A DNA stretch of 31,883 bases from Bacteroidota bacterium. GTDB lineage: Bacteria > Spirochaetota > Spirochaetia > JABMQR01. This document shows, piece after piece, positions 16,201-21,475 of this stretch; position 1 is the first letter of the stretch, and every line of letters begins with the position of its first letter. The stretch spans positions 1-31,883 of the forward strand of contig JABMQR010000256.1 of assembly GCA_013202335.1 (NCBI GenBank), given 5' to 3'. A program made the position numbers and the translations under genes. A model generated the notes under the pieces. That model made no database searches. It had not been told where the DNA came from and was given only the letters and a program-made list of their open reading frames with translations.

Positions 16201-16262
16201 GAAGTTTCCGATATATGTATGTAATTACATACAATATAAAGACATGAAAATTCGGAAACTTC
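16201..16262 (+). repeat. GAAGTTT inverted-repeat element, copy 4
   Basis: GAAGTTTCCGA (16201-16211) and TCGGAAACTTC (16252-16262) are perfect 11-bp arms around a 40-base core. The core shares AAAGACAT with copy 1 and is nearly collinear with copy 5 (TATGTAAxTAxATAxAATATA). Confidence 0.85.
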
Positions 16263-16268
16263 TTCTCA

Positions 16269-16291
16269 GCCTAAAGGCATAGCCTTTAGGC
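16269..16291. repeat. GCCTAAAGGC hairpin module
   Basis: GCCTAAAGGC (16269-16278) and GCCTTTAGGC (16282-16291) form a perfect 10-bp stem with a 3-base loop, located between the GAAGTTT element and the GGTCTTTC module. Without a T-run it is not a standard terminator. Confidence 0.7.
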
Positions 16292-16299
16292 CTTGGTTT

Positions 16300-16333
16300 G
16301 GTCTTTCAAAATTAACAATTTATTGAAAGATCC
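16300..16333. repeat. Hairpin module GGTCTTTCAAAATTA (copy 2)
   Basis: GGTCTTTCAA (16300-16309) pairs with TTGAAAGATCC (16323-16333), with one bulged base. The first 15 bases are identical to 3453-3467. It ends 24 bases before the start codon at 16358, so in the mRNA it would lie just ahead of the ribosome-binding site. Confidence 0.75.
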
Positions 16334-16357
16334 TTTTCTAATAGCATGGGGGCTCAC

Positions 16358-17482
16358 ATGAAAAAAACAATCAGTATAATTCTTATATTATTTCTTTTTA
16401 TGTCTGTAAATATTATGGCAGAAGAGACTGAACCCACTGTCTCATTCGCTCTTGGTGTTATTGATATTAGCGATATTCTATCCGGAATGGTACCAACCTA
16501 TCTTCAGGCTGGAATCGCATATCATGGGCTTGAGTTGATTGATGGTAATAAAACCACCCTTAAGGTGCTTCTGGGTGGGGCAAGAACAGCGTATACCCTT
16601 TGGACAGATGCTGTTGGAGATCCACTCATATCGGCTCCAACAGATTTAGATGTCTTGAAATTTGCATTCTGGCAGGCGGATCTGCAGGCTCGTCTGGAGC
16701 AGGAACTTATGGGAAATCTTGATGCTTATGCTGAATGGAATATCGTATGGGCACTTCCTATAGAAAACAGCGGCGGTACTGAGTCTACGATTCTGGATGT
16801 TGGAACAAGTGCAGCTGCATATCCTGATAAGGATGGAATGCTTTCGAATATTCTGAAAATTGGTATATTGTATGATACGGTTCAAAAGGGACACATGAAA
16901 GAGGGCTTTGAAGCAGAGATTTCATTTTCTGCCGCTCCGGCTCTGCTTCTCAACGAGCTGGTTGGAAAAACAGATTTTTATCAGGCAAACGTGACTGTTG
17001 AAGGGTTCTTTCCCCTATATACTATTCCTATGGAAGGAAATAATGAGAACCAGTGGCTGTCACTCTATATAGCCGACCGAATACAGGCAGACTATGTCTG
17101 GGGGACAGCAGTACCGCAATTATTCCAAATATCTCCATCTCTCGGAAAGAAGATGCGGGGATTTGAATTAACTTCTCTTGGGGTTAATCTTGCTGCGGTA
17201 AATAATTTTGAGGTCAGAGCTTCAGGACCTGAACTTATACTTTTTGAGACTAGCTTTGGTTATCCACGATTTCATATCTTTACGGATATTGGGTATTGTC
17301 AGGGGGATTATTATAATACTGCTACCTCAGGATCTATGGTCGCAGCCTCTGCCGGGGTAGAAGCTGCTGTTGATATTTTCAACTTTCTTGATGTGGGGTA
17401 TAGGTATGGATTCATTCTGGCAGGAGAGAATATTGCCGGGACTTCATCTTTCGGGGAAATGTTCTTCTTCCTGCACTGGTGA
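16358..17482 (+). CDS. Putative outer-membrane beta-barrel protein, unknown function
   Basis: 374 residues from the ATG at 16358, which has GGGGG about 6 bases upstream; an ATG at 16346 is possible but has no such site. A signal peptide (MKKTISIILILFLFMSVNIMA) is cleaved before EETEP. The mature protein alternates polar and hydrophobic residues with many Gly and aromatic residues, as in outer-membrane barrels. It ends FGEMFFFLHW, with a terminal aromatic residue of the kind used for barrel insertion. I recognise no family motif. Its leader carries the densest cluster of hairpin modules in the window. It converges on the TPR membrane protein gene. Confidence 0.7.
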   Translation: MKKTISIILILFLFMSVNIMAEETEPTVSFALGVIDISDILSGMVPTYLQAGIAYHGLELIDGNKTTLKVLLGGARTAYTLWTDAVGDPLISAPTDLDVLKFAFWQADLQARLEQELMGNLDAYAEWNIVWALPIENSGGTESTILDVGTSAAAYPDKDGMLSNILKIGILYDTVQKGHMKEGFEAEISFSAAPALLLNELVGKTDFYQANVTVEGFFPLYTIPMEGNNENQWLSLYIADRIQADYVWGTAVPQLFQISPSLGKKMRGFELTSLGVNLAAVNNFEVRASGPELILFETSFGYPRFHIFTDIGYCQGDYYNTATSGSMVAASAGVEAAVDIFNFLDVGYRYGFILAGENIAGTSSFGEMFFFLHW

Positions 17483-17505
17483 GCAGAATGCAGAAAATCA
17501 GAATA

Positions 17506-17584
17506 AAAAATGAAATTTTATTCAAGGTACTTTTATTTAATTGTTGAAAAAATTCAAATTGACAATTAAAAATGAAATTTTATT
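17506..17584. repeat. 17-base direct repeat flanking a hairpin between convergent genes
   Basis: AAAAATGAAATTTTATT occurs at 17506-17522 and exactly again at 17568-17584. Between them, TTTAATTGT (17535-17543) pairs with ACAATTAAA around 17562-17570. The region lies between two convergent genes and could end transcription from both sides. Confidence 0.65.
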
Positions 17585-17617
17585 TTGATTTACTTTTTTT
17601 AACTGTTTGAAGATTAG

Positions 17618-18502
17618 TTATTCTTTGATTACAGGAGACCCAAGGTGCTCTTCTGTAGTTATGTTGTCTGATAGCAGGTTCTGGTTTTCCAGCTGAAGAC
17701 GCATTTTCTGTATCTTCTCTTCAACGACTTCCCTTTTCAGAAGGGAAAGATTGCTAAAGATTGAACGTAGAGATTTCTTGTAATGTGAATCAGCGGTCTC
17801 ATAATCCCCTGAATGTTCAGCAATGACTCCTGCATGATACCATGCTTCCGAAAAAGCCGGGTTTGCTTCGATGACTCTATTACAGGTAATCTCCGCATTT
17901 TCCCAATCACCAGCCGCAATATAAGATGCAGCCAGGTTGTCCTGAATGTCTGGTGTCGGATCATAATCAACAGCTTCTCTGTTTAATTCAAGGGCTCGTT
18001 CAGTGTTACCAGTATGAAGGAGAAAATATCCCAAAGTGCTGTAAACGTGGGTAGTTCTATAATGGCCATCCTCATTTAGCAAGTTTTCCAATATCGAGAC
18101 AGCTTCCTCTCTTTCGCCCTTTTGCCAGAATAGAAGTGCCAAATAGGATCTTAGGTACTTTTTTTGCGAGGAACTCTTTTTTATTAATTCAAGAGAAGCG
18201 AAGAGCTGTTCAGCTTCCTCTTCTTTTCCATATTTGAGTAGGGTTATTGCTGCAATACATCCTCGTTCAACTGATAGCTTAGAACGTGAAGCTCTTAACA
18301 TAAATCTTAATGATTTTTCATGATCCCTGTTTCTTCCGGCTCTTAGACCAAAAAGATACCAGACAGTGCCTCTCCCTGAATACAGCGAGTACACTATCGT
18401 AAGAAGTGGGATTCCAAATCTGCCCAGTGGGGGAAGGGGAAGAAAAAGCGGTAGTAAAATAATTAATGCAGTGACCAGGGTTTTAATTGTTGAAGGCTTC
18501 AT
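17618..18502 (-). CDS. Membrane-anchored TPR protein
   Basis: 294 residues. Two short membrane helices at about residues 6-25 and 29-43 (separated by PPLGRFG) anchor it, and the rest is cytoplasmic or periplasmic. From about residue 60 there are tetratricopeptide-like repeats: FMLRASRSKLSVERGCIAAITLLKYGKEEEAEQLFASLELI, then ALLFWQKGEREEAVSILENLL, STLGYFLLHTGNTERALELNREAVDYDPTPDIQDNLAASYIAAGDWENAEITCNRVIEANPAFSEAWYHAGVIAEHSGDYETADSHYKKSLRS. The last 40 residues are charged. No enzymatic motif is present. The start has AGGAG 8 bases upstream. Upstream of it lies a repeat-rich spacer, so its leader may contain repeat sequence. Confidence 0.85.
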   Translation of the reverse strand: MKPSTIKTLVTALIILLPLFLPLPPLGRFGIPLLTIVYSLYSGRGTVWYLFGLRAGRNRDHEKSLRFMLRASRSKLSVERGCIAAITLLKYGKEEEAEQLFASLELIKKSSSQKKYLRSYLALLFWQKGEREEAVSILENLLNEDGHYRTTHVYSTLGYFLLHTGNTERALELNREAVDYDPTPDIQDNLAASYIAAGDWENAEITCNRVIEANPAFSEAWYHAGVIAEHSGDYETADSHYKKSLRSIFSNLSLLKREVVEEKIQKMRLQLENQNLLSDNITTEEHLGSPVIKE

Positions 18503-18534
18503 TCAGTATCTCCTGAAATAGATGTTATGCATGA

Positions 18535-18594
18535 GACAATTTCAAAAATCGGAAAACCAAATCTTTGATTTGGTTCATTTTTCAGAAATTTGTC
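18535..18594. repeat. 60-base inverted repeat upstream of repeat copy 5
   Basis: Long imperfect hairpin with ends GACAA/TTGTC. The inner part is a perfect 9-bp stem, AACCAAATC (18555-18563) and GATTTGGTT (18567-18575), with a TTT loop. It abuts the next module with no gap. Confidence 0.7.
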
Positions 18595-18616
18595 TTGATC
18601 CATGAATGCATAGATT
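18595..18616. repeat. TTGATC-ATGC module (copy 2)
   Basis: TTGATCCATGAATGCATAGA plus the next bases match the module at 12842-12865 with a few changes. As there, it is directly followed by the GAAGTTT element. Confidence 0.65.
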
Positions 18617-18617
18617 T

Positions 18618-18680
18618 GAAGTTTTTGATTTGAATTTATGTAAATATATAAAATATAGATATAGACAAATCGAAAACTTC
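18618..18680 (+). repeat. GAAGTTT inverted-repeat element, copy 5
   Basis: GAAGTTTTTGATTTG (18618-18632) pairs with CAAATCGAAAACTTC (18666-18680) with one mismatch. The core (TTATGTAAATATATAAAATA and on) aligns well with the core of copy 4 in the same orientation. Confidence 0.8.
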
Positions 18681-18889
18681 TGCTTGTATACTAATATCTT
18701 TGTTGAGACGGAGCAAGGGTGGATGCTTATCCTGCTGATTAATTTGAAATTCTGCAATTATATCAAATTGTTTGAACATGTAGATACAGCAAATTATGTT
18801 AATAAATTCAACAATATTTAATCTTTTTCTTTTCAAGATTCATAGCATATTATATGCTGTTTAAAGTTATTATAGATATTGGAGAAAAT

Positions 18890-20161
18890 ATGTCGGAAAG
18901 TAAAATATTCACCATTCATGCAACAGGTTGTTGTCTTGTAGACACTATTTATCAAGGGATTTCATTCTCAACAAGAGAATTCAAAGATTTAATGCGAACA
19001 CCTGAAGATCCCCGTGGCCTCATGCCGGGACAATTGGTTTTCAGGGAAGATCTGGAAGAGATGTCAGGGTTATCGCTTGATGAGATCATTGACCGTCTCA
19101 ATACACATGCAGTTTTACCTGTGAAAAATATAGGAGGTCCGGCAATAGTTGCTCTGATTGCCGTATCTCAAATGCTTGGGAAAGGGGCAGCTGAAATATC
19201 ATTTTCTCAGTTTTATGGGAAAGATGAAAACGGTAAATTTATTCTTAAAATGCTAAAAAACAATGCTCCTGATATATCTATTTCTCACTATACAGAGATT
19301 CAGGAAAGCACAGCGGAAACTTTAGTTCTCTCAGACCCTGATTTCGATGAAGGTGGGGGTGGGGGTGGGGGGGAACGAACTTTTATTAATACTATAGGTT
19401 CCGCTGGATTGTTTACACCCAGGGATCTTCCGGAAAACTTTTTTTCAGCAGATATGATTGTGTACGGTGGGACCGGACTTACTCCCGTCATACATGAAAA
19501 CCTTACCGAACTATTGCAGAAGGCGTATGAAAAAGAGGCTGTTACAGTAGTTACTACGGTATATGATTTTCTAAATGAGAAAAAATCCTCAGGCACACAT
19601 TGGCCGCTGGGGAGTAGTGTGAAAAGTTATCGACTTATTGATCTGCTCATAACAGACATGGAGGAGGCGTTGAGGCTGTCAGGACAGGATTCAGTAGAGA
19701 AGTCTATTATTCAGTTTCGCGAATGGGGATTGACTGCAGCCGTGATTACGAGTGGAGCAAAACCGGTTTGGGGATATGCTGATCCTGGAAATAGAATATT
19801 CAAAGTAGAGAAATCCCTGAGTATGCCTGTCTCTTCTCTGGTTGATCAGGAAATTGCTGAAGGTCTGGTTGATGGGGATACTACCGGCTGCGGTGATAAT
19901 TTTGCCGGTGGGATAATCACCTCAATAGCCTCCCAGCTTACGAGTGGAGCAGCAAAAGGGAACCTAAAACTCTCTGACGCTGTTCAGTTAGGAATTTGTA
20001 CAGGTGGGGCTGCACGCTACCATATTGGTGGTGTAATGCAGGAAGAAAAAACAGGAATGAAACTTACATTGGTACAAAGACTTCTTGAGGCATATATACA
20101 GCAGGAGAATGGAAACGAGGAAGCGGAGACCGAAGGAAGGAAGACCGATCAGGTAGATTGA
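18890..20161 (+). CDS. PfkB-family sugar kinase
   Basis: 423 residues from the ATG at 18890 (GGAG 7 bases upstream); an in-frame ATG at 18854 has no ribosome-binding site. It has the ribokinase fold: ATGCCLVDTIY at the start, the NIGGPAIVALIAVSQMLG substrate segment, FYGKDENGKFI, and the C-terminal PfkB signature DGDTTGCGDNFAGGII (residues 328-343) with the catalytic Asp336. The usual DTxGAGD motif has Cys in place of Ala, which is tolerated in the family. It should phosphorylate a sugar or nucleoside with ATP; the substrate is not clear. An odd insertion of seven Gly (residues 155-161) is encoded by a G-rich tract at 19352-19373. It is followed by two hairpins and then the manC-like gene, which suggests a role in sugar-nucleotide supply. 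Confidence 0.85.
   Translation: MSESKIFTIHATGCCLVDTIYQGISFSTREFKDLMRTPEDPRGLMPGQLVFREDLEEMSGLSLDEIIDRLNTHAVLPVKNIGGPAIVALIAVSQMLGKGAAEISFSQFYGKDENGKFILKMLKNNAPDISISHYTEIQESTAETLVLSDPDFDEGGGGGGGERTFINTIGSAGLFTPRDLPENFFSADMIVYGGTGLTPVIHENLTELLQKAYEKEAVTVVTTVYDFLNEKKSSGTHWPLGSSVKSYRLIDLLITDMEEALRLSGQDSVEKSIIQFREWGLTAAVITSGAKPVWGYADPGNRIFKVEKSLSMPVSSLVDQEIAEGLVDGDTTGCGDNFAGGIITSIASQLTSGAAKGNLKLSDAVQLGICTGGAARYHIGGVMQEEKTGMKLTLVQRLLEAYIQQENGNEEAETEGRKTDQVD
19352..19373 (+). repeat. G-rich tract inside the PfkB kinase gene
   Basis: Runs of 2, 5, 5 and 7 G separated by single T encode seven glycines in a row. The pattern fits a G-quadruplex motif on the coding strand, and the G7 run is prone to slippage, which would shift the frame before the active site. 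Confidence 0.7.
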
Positions 20162-20210
20162 TAAATATCCTGCCTCTCATCTCCTGTCTTTCTGAGTAGT
20201 TACGAACCCA

Positions 20211-20260
20211 GGAGTTTTCGTTAGAAAACTCCCAAGGTTCAAAGCATACGGCTTTGAACC
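20211..20260. repeat. Tandem perfect hairpins between the kinase and manC-like genes
   Basis: GGAGTTTTC (20211-20219) with GAAAACTCC (20224-20232), then GGTTCAAAGC (20236-20245) with GCTTTGAACC (20251-20260). Both stems are perfect, with loops of 4 and 5 bases. Neither is followed by a T-run. They lie 50 bases after the kinase stop and about 40 before the next start. Confidence 0.75.
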
Positions 20261-20298
20261 CCTTTACCAAACACTCCACAGCATCGTACACTAAACTA

Positions 20299-21339
20299 AT
20301 GAAACCTAAAATTTACATAATGGCAGGGGGCACAGGAACACGACTTCGACCTCTGTCCCAAACAGGAAAAGGACAGTTCCCAAAGCAGTTTCTTAAGATT
20401 GTGGGAGATACTACTCTACTGCAGGAGGCTATTGAACGCATTCCTCCTGATTTGGATGTGGGAATAATTCCTGAAAAACGTTACACAGAGGAAGCCTATA
20501 AACAAGCAGCAGAGATAGACCGACAGGTGAATGTACTGGAAGAGCCGTTCGGTTGTAATACTGCTGCCGCTATTTTGTATGCTGCACTTTTTGAACATAA
20601 AGCTCTGCATAATACAGAAAGGATTCTCTGTTTTCTCCCTGCAGACCACAAAATGGATAAGGATATTTTTAGAGAACTCCTTGATCAGGCGATTAAAGTA
20701 GCCGCAGAAACAGGGCAGGTTGTGACAATCGGTATTAAACCGGATAGAGCTGAGACAAATTATGGGTATATTCAAGCTGGAACTCATATGGAAGGGACTC
20801 TTGCAACATATCAGGTTAAAAGATTTGTGGAAAAACCGGATAAAGATACTGCTGAAGTATATTTGCGTGATGGGAGTTATTTCTGGAATGCCGGAATATT
20901 TATTGCTAAAACAAGCATTCTCATTGAAGCAGCGGAAAAGTATTGCCCGGAAATCCTTAAACCAATATCTGAAGCCGTATTAATGGAAGGAGCTGTGACA
21001 ATATCTGATGCATATAGGGAAATAAAAGATTCGGGTTGGAATATCTCTATTGATTATGCATTGATGGAGCGAATAGCTTCACAAATTGCCTTGATTCCCG
21101 CACCTGAAGAGCTTGCCTGGAATGATCTGGGTAATTGGGAATCTCTTAATAACTATTTAGAAACTGATGCACAGGAGAATGCTTTTTTCCCCGGTAATCC
21201 AGGAGTATTTACCGATTCATCAAATGTCATGTTGTGCAATTATACCACTACGCCGGTAAGAATCGAGAACTGCTCGGGAATTCTTGTTGTTGCAACCGAG
21301 AATGGGATACTTATAAGAAAAAAAGACGATGACTTCTAA
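20299..21339 (+). CDS. manC: Mannose-1-phosphate guanylyltransferase
   Basis: 346 residues, the single-domain form without the C-terminal isomerase of long ManC proteins. The start at 20299 (MKPKIYIMAGGTGTRLRPLS) gives the normal nucleotidyltransferase beginning; a TTG further up lies in a hairpin. The motifs are GGTGTRLRPLS (GTP binding), GKGQFPKQFL, EPFGCNTAAAI, FLPADHKM, VKRFVEKPD, WNAGIFI, SIDYALME and WNDLGNWESL. It makes GDP-mannose from GTP and mannose-1-phosphate in the cytoplasm for surface polysaccharide. The usual 'SR.xxPKQ' site reads TGKGQFPKQ. No ribosome-binding site is visible close upstream. It sits between a sugar kinase and a polysaccharide-length kinase, which suits this role. 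Confidence 0.9.
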   Translation: MKPKIYIMAGGTGTRLRPLSQTGKGQFPKQFLKIVGDTTLLQEAIERIPPDLDVGIIPEKRYTEEAYKQAAEIDRQVNVLEEPFGCNTAAAILYAALFEHKALHNTERILCFLPADHKMDKDIFRELLDQAIKVAAETGQVVTIGIKPDRAETNYGYIQAGTHMEGTLATYQVKRFVEKPDKDTAEVYLRDGSYFWNAGIFIAKTSILIEAAEKYCPEILKPISEAVLMEGAVTISDAYREIKDSGWNISIDYALMERIASQIALIPAPEELAWNDLGNWESLNNYLETDAQENAFFPGNPGVFTDSSNVMLCNYTTTPVRIENCSGILVVATENGILIRKKDDDF

Positions 21340-21415
21340 GGACAAGGCTTAATTACAGAGTACTCTTTCAAAAGCATCTGTTTATGAAAAAGCAACCTGT
21401 AACGATACTTGTCCT
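21339..21415. repeat. Spaced inverted repeat upstream of the BY-kinase gene
   Basis: AGGACAAG (21339-21346) and CTTGTCCT (21408-21415) are perfect 8-bp arms 61 bases apart. The left arm begins at the last base of the manC stop codon. This could be a long stem-loop or a paired binding site; the function is unknown. Confidence 0.45.
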
Positions 21416-21475
21416 ATTATGTTTTTATGTTTATTATTAACATGCTAATTTCCAACTTTTACAGGGAGATGCAGA

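Larger units (their letters stand above)
15791..16357. other. 567-base gene-free spacer with candidate small RNA and composite repeats
   Basis: Nothing here looks like a gene; a 76-codon minus-strand frame at 15832-16062 crosses the strong terminator and has no ribosome-binding site. The spacer holds a promoter-like site and terminator (15853-16016), a promoter for the barrel protein gene (16108-16135), and four consecutive hairpin modules (16141-16193, 16201-16262, 16269-16291, 16300-16333). Confidence 0.6.
18503..18889. other. 387-base gene-free spacer between divergent genes, with repeat modules
   Basis: Short overlapping frames on both strands are AT-rich and have no ribosome-binding sites. 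The left half holds three contiguous modules (18535-18594, 18595-18616, 18618-18680). The right half is AT-rich, with GGAG at about 18880 serving the PfkB-type kinase gene. Confidence 0.6.

Noticed and set aside
18575..18836. Short frames on both strands in the repeat-rich spacer
   Set aside because: They overlap each other and the GAAGTTT repeat, with low-complexity translations.
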